Shown here: one piece after another, positions 8,039 to 19,660 of the stretch
How positions within the stretch are numbered: the stretch's first letter is position 1
How the letters are laid out: every line of letters starts with the position of its first letter
DNA from: Puffinus mauretanicus
Taxonomy: Eukaryota > Chordata > Aves > Procellariiformes > Procellariidae
Reading direction: 5' to 3'
Length of the DNA stretch: 64,000 nucleotides
Assembly: GCA_023333565.1 (NCBI GenBank)
Contig: JAJKFH010002906.1
Span: forward strand, 4,046,501 to 4,110,500
Notes under the pieces: generated by a model
Seen by the model: the letters and a program-made list of their open reading frames with translations, nothing else
Told to the model about the DNA's origin: nothing
Databases searched by the model: none
Program-made: the position numbers and the translations under genes

Positions 8039-10832
8039 TACACCATGTCCCTAAGGGCCTCATCTACACGTCTTTTAAATACTTCCAGGGATGGTGACTC
8101 TACCACTTCCCTGGGCAGCCTGTTCCAAGGCCTGACCACTCTTGCAGTAAAGAAATTTATCCTAATGTCCAGTCTAAACCTCCCCTGGCACAACTAGAGG
8201 CCATTTCCTCTCATCCTATCGCTTGTTACTTGGGAGAAGAGACCAACACCCACCTCGCTACAACCTCCTTTCAGGTAGTTGTAGAGCGCGATGAGGTCTC
8301 CCCTCAGCCTCCTCTTCTCCAGGCTAAACAACCCCAGGTCCCTCAGCCGCTCCTCATAAGACTTGTGCTCCAGGCCCTTCACCAGCTTCGTTGCCCTCCT
8401 CTGGACACGCTCCAGCACCTCCATGTCCTTCTTGTAGTGAGGGGCCCAAAACTGAACACAGTATTCGAGGTGCGGCCTCACCAGTGCCGAGTACAGGGGC
8501 ACGATCACCTCCCTGCTCCTGCTGGCCACACTATTTCTGATACAGGCCAGGATGCCATTGGCCTTCTTGGCCACCTGGGCACACTGCCGGCTCATGTTCA
8601 GCCGGCTGTCAACCAGCACCCCCAGGTCCTTTTCCTCCGGGCAGCTTTCCAGCCACTCTTCCCCAAGCCTGTAGCGTTGCTGGGGTTGTTGTGGCCGAAG
8701 TGCAGGACCCGGCACTTGGCCTTGTTGAACCTCATACAGTTGGCCTCGGCCCATCGATCCAGCCTGTCCAGGTCCCTCTGCAGAGCCTTCCTACCCTCCA
8801 GCAGATCAACACTCCCACCCAACTTGGTGTCGTCTGCAAACTTACTGAGGGAGCACTCGATCCCCTCGTCCAGATCGTCGATAAAGATATTGAACAACAC
8901 CGGCCCCAAAACTGAGCCCTGGGGAACACCGCTCGTGACCGGCCGCCAACTGGATTTAACTCCGTTGACCACAACTCTCTGGGCTCGGCCGTCCAGCCAG
9001 TTTTTTACCCAGCGAAGAGTGTACCTGTCTAGGCCGTGAGCCGCCAGCTTCTCTAGGAGAATGCTGTGGGAGACAGTGTCAAAGGCTTTACTGAAGTCCA
9101 GGTAGACCACATCCACAGCCTTTCCCTCATCCACTAGGCGGGTCACCTGGTCATAGAAGGAGATCAGGTTGGTCAAGCAGGACCTGCCTTCCATGAACCC
9201 GTGCTGGCTGGGCCTGATCCCCTGGTTGTCCCGGACATGGCTCGTGAGCGCCCTCAAAACAAACCACTCCATAATCTTCCCCGGCACCGAGGTCAGGCTG
9301 ACCGGCCTGTAGTTCCCCGGATCGTCCTTCCGGCCCTTCTTGTATATGGGCGTCACATTGGCGAGCCTCCAGTCGTCCAGGACCTCCCCTGTTAACCAGG
9401 ACTGCTGGTAAATGATGGAGAGCGGCTCGGCAAGTTCCTCCGCCAGCTCCCTCAGTACCCTCAGGTGGATCCCATCCGGCCGCATAGACTTGTGAGCGTC
9501 CAGGTGGCGTAGCAGGTCATTAACTTCTTCCTCATGGATTATGGGGGGTTTATCCTGCTCGTCGTCCTTGTCTTCCAGCTCAGGGGGCTGAGTACCCTGA
9601 GGATAACTGCTCTGACTATTAAAGACTGAGGCAAAGAAGGCGTTAAGTACCTCAGCCTTATCCTCATCCCTGGTGGCAACGTTCCCCCCCGCATCCAACA
9701 GAGGATGGAGATTCTCCTTGGCTCTCCTTTGGTCATTAATATACTTGTAAAAGCATTTTTTGTTGTCTCTCATGACAGTGGCCAGGTTGAGTTCTAGCTG
9801 CGTTTTTGCCTTTCTAATTTCCTCTCTGCACAACCTAACGAGATCCCTGTACTCTTCTGGAGTTGCCTGCCCCTTCTTCCACAAGTGATAAACTCTCCTT
9901 TTTTTCCTGAGTCCCAGCCAGAGCTCCGTGTTCAGCCAGGCCGGTCGCCTTCCCCGCCCGTTCTTCTTGCTGCACATGGGGACAGTCCGCTCCTGCGCCT
10001 TTAAGACTTCCTTCTTGAAGAACGTCCAGCCTTCCTGGACCCCTTTGCCCTTCAGGACTGTCTCCCAAGGGACCCTCTCGACCAGTGTCCTGAGCAGGCC
10101 AAAGTCTGCCCTCTGGAAGTCCATGGTAGCAGTTTTGCTGGCCCCCCTCTTTACTTCACCAAGTATCGAGAATTCTACCATTTCATGGTCGCTAAGCCCA
10201 AGCCGGCCTCCGACCACCACATCTCCCACCAGTCCTTCTCTGTTTGTGAACAGCAGGTCAAGCAAGGCACCTCCCCTAGTGGGCTCGCTTACCAGCTGCG
10301 TCAGGAAGTTATCCTCCACACACTCCAGGAACCTCCTCGACTGTTTCCTCTCTGCCATGTGGTATTTCCAGCAGACGTCCGAAAAGTTGAGGTCCCCCAC
10401 AAGAACAAGGGCTAGCGACTGTGAGACTTCTGCCAGCTTCTGGTAGAATATTTCGTCTACCTCCTCATCCTGGTTAGGCGGTCTATAACAGACCCCCAGC
10501 AGGTTATCTGCCTTGTTGGCCTTCCCCCTCATCCTTACCCACAAGCACTCGACCTCATCATCACTACCATTGAGCTCTAGACAGTCAAAGTACTCCCTAA
10601 CATACAGGGCTACCCCACCGCCTCTCCTTTCTCGCCTATCCCTTCTGAAGAGCTTATAGCCATCCATTGCAGCACTCCAATCGTGAGACTCATCCCATCA
10701 TGTTTCCGTGATGGCAACTAAGTCATAGCTACCCCGCTGCACAATGGCTTCCAGCTCCTCCTGTTTGCCGCCCATGCTGCGTGCATTGGTGTAGATGCAC
10801 TTGAGCTGGGCTGCCGATTTCTCCCCCGACAT
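8039..10832 (-). pseudogene. CR1 ORF2: AP-like endonuclease / reverse transcriptase, three lesions
   Basis: Starting from the ATG at 10832, the frame would encode about 930 residues and end at 8039. The endonuclease domain (about residues 1-225) shows TNARSM near the start, GDLNF at about 146-150 and LSDHE at about 213-217. The reverse transcriptase shows NYRPVSL, the catalytic YLDFSKAFD (about 577-585), VPQGSVLGP (about 636-644) and FADD (about 665-668), all intact. Three breaks are visible. A TGA at 10698-10700 replaces the expected Trp codon. A frameshift near 8680 moves the frame onto the one ending at 8194. A TAG at 8194-8196 lies where the sister copy at 33.8 kb reads through. The protein nicks target DNA and copies the RNA by target-primed reverse transcription. 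Between 10697 and about 8690 the frame is continuously open. Confidence 0.92.
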
Positions 10833-10894
10833 TGGCGTGCCGCCCCTAGGCTCTTCTCTAGTGAGCCTGGTTTTGTCCCCTTCCCCCTTCGAAC

Positions 10895-11972
10895 CTAGTT
10901 TAAAGCCCTCTCGATGAGCCCCGCCAACTCATACGCGAGAATCCTTTTCCCCCTGCGAGGCAGCTGAACTCCGTCCGTCGCCAGCAGGCCTGGTGCTGTG
11001 TAAACCTCCCCGTGGTCAAAGCAGCCAAAATTCCACCGATGGCACCAGCCCCTAAGCCACGTGTTGATCCGATGAGTTTTCCTGTTCCCTTCAGTATTCC
11101 TCCCTGTCACTAAAGGGATCGAGGAAAACACTACCTGTGCTCCCGATCCTCCCACCAGTCGCCCCAGCGACCTGAAGTCCCTTTTGATCCCTTCGGGACT
11201 TCTCTCTGCCACCTCCTCACTGCCAGCCTGTATAACCAGTAGCGGGCAGTAATCGGAGGGCTACACGAGACCAGGGAGCTTCCTAGTAATGTCCTTCACC
11301 CAGGCCCCAGGGAAGCAACAGACTTCCCTGTAGATGGGTCTGGCCGGCAAATTGGGCCCTCCGTCCCCCTCAGAAGGGAATCACCTATGACAATTACCCT
11401 CCTTTTTTTCTTAGCAGAGGCAGTTGTAATGCATGGGGCTGGCTGCCTCGCCTCGGGCAACCCCCTGGATGGGCCTTCATCTGCATCCTCGTTTGTCTGG
11501 CCCTCAAGTTCCAGAGCCCTGTATCTGTTGTGTAGGGGCAACTGGGAAGGTTGAGGTGAGGGAGGCCGGGTGGGGATTCACCTGCTGCCCTGAGCAGGGA
11601 CCTGTGTCCATTCCCCGCCGTTGCCTGGGTCCCCCACTTCTGCCTGGTGGCAAGAGGGCAGGGGATCCTCCGCTTCTTGTGGAGCCTCCATGTGCTGCCC
11701 TTGCCTCAGGGATGGTAGGGTGTGGCTCCACCAATCTATCTCCCTCTCGCACTCCCTGATACTCCTTAACGTCTCCACTTCCTCCTTCAGCTCTGCCACC
11801 AGGCTGAGCAGATCATCCACCTGGTCACAGCGCACACAGGCGTTGTCCCTGCTGCCCTCCTGTACACGGGACAGCCTCAGGCCCTCCCTGCAGCCGGAGG
11901 CCTGGACAGGTGGGGGCCCAGTCTGGGTCGCCACATTCCTTCTGGCGATGGCTTTGGCCGAGTGGAAACCAT
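10895..11972 (-). pseudogene. CR1 ORF1 protein (coiled-coil and SGNH/esterase-like), frameshifted
   Basis: The expected start ATG is at 11972, within GGCCATGGTTTCC. Segments in different frames together match the CR1 ORF1 layout. First is a Cys-containing, coiled-coil-like part (CVRCDQVDDLLSLVAELKE, within 11578-11934). Next comes the esterase-type motif VIGDSLLRGTEGPICRPD (within 11296-11541). Last is the C-terminal INTWLRGWCHRWNFGCFDHG to LAGLIERALN stretch (10895-11212). ORF1 proteins bind the element RNA; many CR1 ORF1s carry an SGNH hydrolase-like domain whose Ser lies in GDSL. At least three frame changes or stops separate the segments, so no complete protein can be made. The stop at 10895-10897 precedes the ORF2 start by 62 bases. 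Confidence 0.85.
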
Positions 11973-12290
11973 GGCCAGGTCCTTTTCTGGGAGGGCGATG
12001 ACCACTCCAGAGCTAGCCTCTCGAGCCTGGAGGGGGGCTGCGCCCTGGCCGCTCGCCTTCCCCGCACGCCCTGCCCTGTGCCAACTGCCGCGCCACGCCC
12101 TGTTTGCCCGCCCTGGTCGCCGCGCTCCGGGTCGCTCGCGCTCCCGGGGGCTGCTCTTGTATCCGAGGGGGTTTGGCCGCCGTCCCGCCTGTCCCCGCCC
12201 GCGCTGAGCCAGAGCTGCCGCTCGTCAGGGGCTCGCTCCTCCCGCTCGGGGGAGGAGGGGGGCGCTGGGGCAGCCTCCCGCTCCCTGCGC
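11973..12290 (-). promoter_or_regulatory. GC-rich 5' leader / internal promoter region of the CR1
   Basis: Strongly GC- and CpG-rich sequence upstream of ORF1 on the minus strand, ending sharply at AT-rich host DNA. LINE 5' regions act as internal promoters; this role is inferred from position and composition, not from specific factor sites. Confidence 0.55.
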
Positions 12291-15200
12291 TAAGTTTGGG
12301 TGCTTACACTATCAAAAATGCCACTGACTTTGCCTTAGAGCTAGAAGATACTATGAAAGTAGACATTGCTATTTGCCTCAGCAGTTCTTGCTGTAATTAC
12401 CAAACTCAGTCTTTCACTGACAGTGAATTGGCTTCCTAAAAATCTGTGTGGTGGCTGTGCCTGTGTTACCAAAGTTAAACACTTTCATTTCATAATGCTT
12501 ACAGAGAAAATAAAATCAAACAAAAATAAACATGTAGAGAGACTGAAGTTATGGGAAAGAAAAGTCAGCTGACCTCCATACAGACGTTAACTCAAAATCT
12601 AGACAGACAGAGAAAACAGACAAAAAGAAAGTTGTGATAATTATCCAGCCTGTTTCTTGGATATCCTGAGCACACTGGGAGTTCACAGTGTGTTTAGCCC
12701 ATTCATGGAAAGAGCAGTTCCTCCAGATCTGGCACTGAGCAGAGCTCAGGAGAGGTGACATCCATTACCTTTCTCCATAGCAAGGGGATTTCTCCTTTTT
12801 CTGGGGAAAAAGTTCTCCAGCTCTACCTCCCTCGCCCTGGAGGAGGCAGGTTCAGCACAGCAGTGGCAGGTTTCCACACTTGCTGCGCTCCTTTCCTTTC
12901 CCGGTTCATGAACCTTCTCTCCTTCACTTTTCAGAGTGGTACACAAATTGGCAACTTCTCATGTACCCCCCACAATATCTAACAAGAGCTGGCTTCTGCC
13001 CAAGACACCTCTGAAAAGGACATATCCAAAGTCCAGTGGCACTTTGATGTAAGCTCCAGGAGAGGCTAAAACAGAGCTGTCCCGCTCAGGATCAGATCAA
13101 GAAACAAACTGTGGGTTTGATCACTATTTGAGTCCTGATTTTTATTTTTTTTTCATGAAAGTCAGGACGTAGGATGTGGCTCACCTCAGACCTCCACATG
13201 GACCAGGATTGATGCTGACGAGTACTGGCCATGCTCTGTAGAAGTCAAACTGAGAGCACTGCTGCTTTATTTGAGATTTATCAGATTGTGTTTTGGGAAT
13301 GGCTGTAAAGCTGTATAGTCTTATTAAACTTCTTCCTTTGATTCAACATCAGACAACAATGCTTCTTCCTTAACAGAGGGAGAAGAGGAAACTGGGACAT
13401 TAGTTAGTGCCTGGGAGAAGCATGTTTGCATTGTAATAGTTTCATAAGTAGTATAATTTTATTTTGTATGGTAAACTTCACCATGTCACAAGACAAGACT
13501 GTTATGATGCAATGACAAGTTCTCAAGCATATGCCTATAAATACTCAAATAATATTTGTTGCAGCACAGCTCCTCCCAGGCAGGAGCAGAGCAATTTTAT
13601 GGTTGGGGCAGATGGCTTATGATCTCCAGAAACTTCCAGTATTGTGAAGGGAAAAGGGAGGTTTGTAAAGATGAAAAAAATAATAAAAAAAACCCACTGA
13701 ACAACTTATTATTGCTGCTATGGAAACGGAACAAAGAACTATAATTACTCACCAATTTCTTCTGGCTCTTACAGTGAATAAGCCTAAAATGCTGAGATTT
13801 CAAGGACAAGAATTGCTGTCAATAACTAAATATGTTGCTATTCTGAGATTTACCAGCACATTAGCTTGGAGTTGTTTAGTTTCTAAACCTTTGTGAATTC
13901 TTTTTTTTTTTTTTTTTCTGAAGGGCTATGCATTTTAAGTACATGAAGCATGCTGTTATGATAAAGCAATTAATTTTACATGGGGAAATCAATTAAATTG
14001 TTGATCTGGTCCTAAAATTAGTGATGTTTTCACTGCATTTTATTTATATCTATAAAGAACAATGCTTTTATAAAAAGAAGAAACATGTTAAATTTATAGG
14101 TGTGCCTAGCCCTGCACAGCACCTGGGAACTTATAAAGAATGAAACATGATTGTTTAGATGTTTATTGCTATGCAGTTATAATCTGCTCATTGCAGTTGT
14201 ATCTGTGTAAGAGGCTACTGCTGAGACTCCCTTGCTTCTGACTCACCTGTATTTCACCTCTGAAAGGGAGAAGCAGCCAATGTATTTCTGCCCAATAATA
14301 ACTTAAGTCATGCAATATTTTTTTAATAACCTGCACTTTGGACTTCATCTGGAAATGAAGGTGCAGTTATTTTAGGACATAGAGTATGACTTTCAGTATG
14401 GTTTCACCATGTTTGCCCACTCAGAAAACAGTAACTGAATCCTAAAGTTCATCACTCAGTTTGGGACAATTTGTTAGTTGTTAACATTTAGAATAGCGCA
14501 GGCAAAATTAACCACAGTGAAGCTTGCATCTGTGGGGAAAAAAATATCTAGAGTCTTCTGGCAACTAAAAGGTGAAAGAAGTCACTTCTGTTCTCCTTTG
14601 CTTGGATTTGCAATGACTGTTCTGGTTGAAAAACATCTCTTCAGTAAGAGATGGACATCTTCCCTTATTCATGTTCCTCAAAATGCTCTCTACTGTCAGC
14701 CAGCATCATCTTCATCTTACCCAGTCTGTGTTTAAGGCATGTGGTATTCTTCCAAGTAATTCTCTCTGCCAGATGTTAACTTGACTATCCTCCTATGTGC
14801 AAGAAAACAAGATATAGTTTAAATACCTCTCAGCTATAATTTATCTTAGAACATCTCAGTGACATGAATATTCTCGGTGTGGGGGTGAAGAGGGAAACAA
14901 AAGTGATGGGGTAGAATGGGTGCTGACGGTCTTTTAAACCTGAAGGATCCCTTAATTATGAACTCTAAGAAATATGAAATAATTGTCCAATACCATTTTT
15001 TAAGGATGTCTTCAAGCAGAATAGATAAAAAAAATCAGCAATTCTGAACAACTTGTATAAAAAATAACCATGGAAATCACAGATGGTAAAGGAGATAACT
15101 CACCATCAGCAATGTTCCCTAGAAAGAGTTGGTGATTTTCCTACAGTATAATTTCTAAATTGTCTTGCAAGTGCACCTCAGCCATAATGACTGTAATAAT

Positions 15201-18200
15201 CTGGAGGAGGAGATGCTATCATTCAAAATAGTAGCAGCTATAAATACCAAACCCTTCAAAATTAACACCTGAATTCCCAAGCATTTACAATCCGGTTAGG
15301 CTCTTTCCTACCGAAGAGTTTCATATATTCATTTCAGCCAGTCATTTACAGGAGTCTCTGCAGTTTCTAATACAACCTTTAATGCAAAGCTTTCCTGAGT
15401 ATAATATAAATGCAATACACTATCACCAGTTGTTACCTTGTGCCTTTATTACACACTTATTTTTAAGACAGACAACTCTAAGGTATTTTCCTGTCAAGAG
15501 TGCGTAATTCTGGAAATCCCTTGCTATTATAGCGTATAGCATCAGAAGGCTGTGCTTTGAATTAGAAGGAGTTTCCAAATGTAGTTTTCTTCATCATTTT
15601 CCCAGTATAGCAGTGAATGCAAATGACACATCTGGCTAGGTTTTTTCATCTTGCAATCCAGTTATAACACAAATCTGCCTCTCATTTGTCACTCTATGTC
15701 CATAGACAGTAGTAAGTCAGTCAGTCAAATGTGGAAATCTAAATTATGTATAAAATCATATCATTGTAGCATTGCAGAACTGCAGGAGTAGGTGGATACA
15801 ACAATGAATTTCAAATTAAATAACAGGCTAATTACCTTATTATTTTACTATACCTGCGAAGCCGATACAGTATCTCTCTGCCATATATAAAGTTATATTT
15901 TAAACAAGTTCACTCGTATATCTTGTCTTTTCTTTGTTTTCTATTTCTTAGTAAATTCAGTTCGTTCTATTTTGACATGATAGCAATAGAATACACTAAT
16001 ATCGTGTCTGTAATTAATGACAGATATTTAACATATGGGGTCAGGCCAAACAAACGGTATGGTTTACTGATGCAAGTAATAGTGGATGTGCACTAAATAA
16101 AGATTCTTTCTTGGCTCTACTTGAGTAAGTAGGGCTACTCTTAAAATACCCAATCTTTTATGTGCGAGGTAAGTAGGAACAGTGAAGGGGGGAATCTCTG
16201 CATTCAGCAGAGATATTTGCAACCCAAATCAGCTTAGTTTTGCCATGCTGTGAGTGGAGGGGAATTGATAATCTCTGCAGTCCTAAACATAGCTCCACTA
16301 AATTTGTCTATGATTCTATCAAGACTAATCATAATTTTGTCTACTACAGAACATGTTCATCACATGGTAGCAGCTCACTCTAACACTTACAAAATTGCAG
16401 GTGGATTTTTGGCTGTATGAAGCTGAAGGGTAAAATGCTTCTTATTTTTAAAGAAGCCAAGATTACACCCTGCATTTTTAGATGTTTGCAGAATAAAGAC
16501 TTCAGGAATGTTGGTCTGCAGGAAGCGATTTCCCTTACACCAGATTTCCTTTAAAAGCATATCATAGCTTGAAGTGTAGTCACAGCTTACACTGGCAAAG
16601 TTGTGGTTTTGAAGGTATCATTAGTACCAGACTTCCTGATTGAAATGACCTAGTAAATTTAGGCTCCTTGGTATAAAAGCTAATAAGAAAGTAAAAGAAA
16701 AATAAGATTAAGTGATACATTATCTCAGAAGAAAGAAAAAAGTATTATTTTTAATATCTGTATTAATTTTTGCTTTTATAAATATTTTATAGCATTATTG
16801 CATTATCTTAAACATATTTACATTCTTTTTCTAGCCGTTAACAAACTTGGTCTGTTTGAATTGTTCATATCTTCAAGTTTTATGTTTAATGAATGCTGTT
16901 TCTAGAGACCGGATATATATTTACCAACTAGTAGTTAGGAGCAGGATTTAGTTTGATGTTAAAAAAACTAAAACTGGGTATTTGTACGTCAGTGTGTATG
17001 GATTCAGGATGGTCTTCTGTGGCAGCTGGAGGCTATGTCAGATCTCCCGGCACATCTGAAGTCAAAACCTAAGAGTAGGTTAAGACATTCCATGAGTATT
17101 CCTCATTCCAGTGCACCATGAGCAAAGCTGTTCTGTAAAATGGGTTTGAGATTATGCCAACATACTGCACAAGTTGATGTCAGCAGTTTTGAATTAGACC
17201 GTGTGTTTGAAACGTGATGCATTTCCTATACAAAAAAAAAAGGAGTCATACACAGTAATAACCTAGAATTGGCATTCCATCCCCCAAAACCAAAATTATC
17301 TGAAATGAAGTGATGATGACACTTTCAGTTAGAAGTGTTCAATAATTAGTTTAAATGTCAACCTCCTTTGCTGGATGACCCATCCTTCCCTCTGTAACAG
17401 ATATAGTGGAAACATGGAGGAAAACATTGATGAAGAGTTCTTAAAAGGGTTAATAAAAATTTAGCCAAATCATTTTCCAATGAAAAATGGGAGCTTTTGC
17501 ATGAACATTTCTATTTTGGCATTATCTTCTAGAGAGAACAGGCAATACAAATCATTCTAGTTCTGTTCTGACGTGAAACATACTTGACCTTGTTGCTGCT
17601 TCTTGACTTTTCCATTCTGACATTTCAAACTTCTTTCGAACAAAATCTTTGAAAAATGTGAATCACTTTCTTTCCTTTTTTCTTGTCCTAACAAAGTTTG
17701 ATTCTTTAAATTTTTCTTCCCTTTAAGGACAAAAACTTCAAATTCTGGTGCTTGCTATAGAAAGAGGATTCCACTTAAACAAACATTCTTTAAATCGGTG
17801 GATCTGATGTTCAACAGTACCAAAACCTATGTGAAATTGTCTTTGCAAAAAAGTATGCTGTTTTGTGTACTCTGTGACATCTGGTTCCCTGGCACTCCCC
17901 ACTCTTCTCCGTGTCTACGTCTACACTAGTAAACTGAACAGGGAATGGGCCTGAGCTCTGCCATGTAATCATCCATAATCTTAAATTGCTATGGTCTATG
18001 GCATGGTTTTGGCTCCAGCTTACTAGTGCTCCCTGCCAGCACCTGCCAGGAGCATGAGCAACGGAAAGTTTGGATTTGAACCCTCTGTTTTATGGGAATA
18101 AGGAAGACCAGCTGTACGGACACAGACTGCGTCATGGTCAAGAATGTGCCTGATCTATTTTATTTGCGCAGATATAGCAAATGAGAAGAGAGGGAAGACC

Positions 18201-18929
18201 TACTCTAGGAAATGTCTTTGTAAAAGAATAATGTTCAATAGATAAAAACTGTTCTTCTGTTACAAGACTCGCAAATATTTCACTGACAGCAGTCTAATTT
18301 TTTATAAGAAGAAACTAAATAGCACTACAGCAGCTTCTGCTCTCATGCCACATTCCCTCGCTGGGGCCTGAAAGTACTGAGCAATATTCGAGCTACTTGT
18401 TAGTGGGATGAGAAGACGAGATTTGTTCTTCTGAGTGTATGTGAAGCCAAAAAACCAGAATGGTACAAGGGGTATGTGTGCTGTTAGAGGTTTGATTTGC
18501 CACAGACAGGTAAGAAAAAAAGGGAAATCAAGAGAACAAAAGGATATTGTTGTGTTTTAAGTAATTATCTCTTGTGGTTGTTTTTTTTTTCTTTTAGTTT
18601 TTCCTAGGTACTAATTCTTCAGCTATATTCCTTACTTTTTCTTTCTCCTACCCATTTGGCCTTTATCTTTTGGAGGGAAGTTATGCAATAGTTGGTCTCT
18701 TATTGGCAAGCATGAAAGCTCAGTATTTTATCATCAGTATTCACTGCACTATTCAGATAAGAATTCATTCTGAATATAACCCTGTGTGAGGAGATTTATT
18801 GCAAATTACTGCTCTCTGCACAAGGCTACAAATGCCAGTAAGATACAGAGGGCTCAAAGATAATGCTCAGCACTTCAATCACAGATATATGCAGTTTTAC
18901 TAATTACATGACTTCCCTGTGCTGTGGTA
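12291..18929. other. AT-rich non-coding DNA, no gene recognised
   Basis: No open frame above about 90 codons has a recognisable motif, and none of the classified repeats seen elsewhere in the window was found. A 17-base T run lies at 13901-13917. The stretch 14736-18930 lacks any open frame of note on either strand, consistent with a long intron or gene desert. Confidence 0.5.
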
Positions 18930-19660
18930 GAGACAGTGCAATGAGGGAGAGGAGCCAGCCGGGTTAATAGAGGCTCCTACACGACCTCTTTGTTCCACGT
19001 GAGAGATGGGGCAGTCCTGCAGGGAGACTTGACAGTGAGCATAGTGGTTCCTGCTGTGCTATGCATAGTCCTGGTGCAGGGTTGTGATGCTTCCCTGGGC
19101 TGTTGTCTGCTCCATGGGTTCCCCAGAGGATGGAGAAATGGTCCCAGATCCTGGTGCATGGTTGTGGGACTTCCCTCCCTGGAGTCGTTTTTCAGCCACT
19201 TTTTGTTATCCCAGTACTCTTCAGTGTCCTTAGCTGTAGGACTGGCTAAAGAACACCTCGCTGCTGATCAGATCATTTGTATTTTGATTTGCTGTTGGTT
19301 TCTGATTTGCTTCACTATTGTTGGTGCTCATGATCTGCTTCTTCTGGACACTTCTGGACACTTTGGGTAGGACTTCTTGATGATCTACAAGTTGTTTTCC
19401 TAATTTGGCTATCTATTTCCTTGATGACACCAAAACTATACTGTTGCCTGAGACAGGGTGTTGATCATGTTTTCATCTATTTCTGCTACAACAAGAAGTT
19501 GATTAAAGTTCACATTGGAACAACTGTATAACAAGTTGGACCCATTGGGAATAGTGGTGACTCCTAGATCTCAAGGAAAGAATATCTGAAAACATACAGA
19601 TCATCCAAAAAGGCAGAAAACCTTGGCAGCTCCATTTCTATATTATCATACCTTAATCTT
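18930..19660. other. Locally less AT-rich segment with an unassigned 126-codon open frame
   Basis: A plus-strand frame at 18990-19370 encodes 126 residues with hydrophobic stretches, but it matches no family I know and its reverse strand is also partly open. A short direct repeat (CTTCTGGACA twice, about 19340-19360) is present. It may be the remnant of an old repeat or retrocopy. I do not call it a gene. Confidence 0.3.

Larger units (their letters stand above)
7962..12290 (-). mobile_element. Near full-length CR1 LINE retrotransposon
   Basis: A non-LTR retrotransposon on the minus strand, about 4.3 kb long. Its 3' end (7962 onward on the plus strand) has the CR1 terminal motif, visible as AATCATAGAATCAGTAAGG. 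Upstream come ORF2 (endonuclease and reverse transcriptase, 8039-10832), ORF1 (10895-11972) and a GC-rich 5' leader (to about 12290), where composition changes abruptly back to AT-rich. Most CR1 copies in birds are severely 5'-truncated, so a copy keeping both ORFs and the 5' region is uncommon. It has several disabling lesions and looks inactive. The 5' boundary is judged from base composition and is good to within some tens of bases. Confidence 0.93.

Noticed and set aside
8230..9039. 269-codon plus-strand open frame
   Set aside because: It lies antisense to CR1 ORF2, whose endonuclease/reverse transcriptase motifs are on the minus strand. This is a shadow frame.
18990..19370. 126-codon open frame as a membrane protein gene
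   Set aside because: No recognisable family, no splice sites or promoter, and the reverse strand is also partly open. Likely chance.
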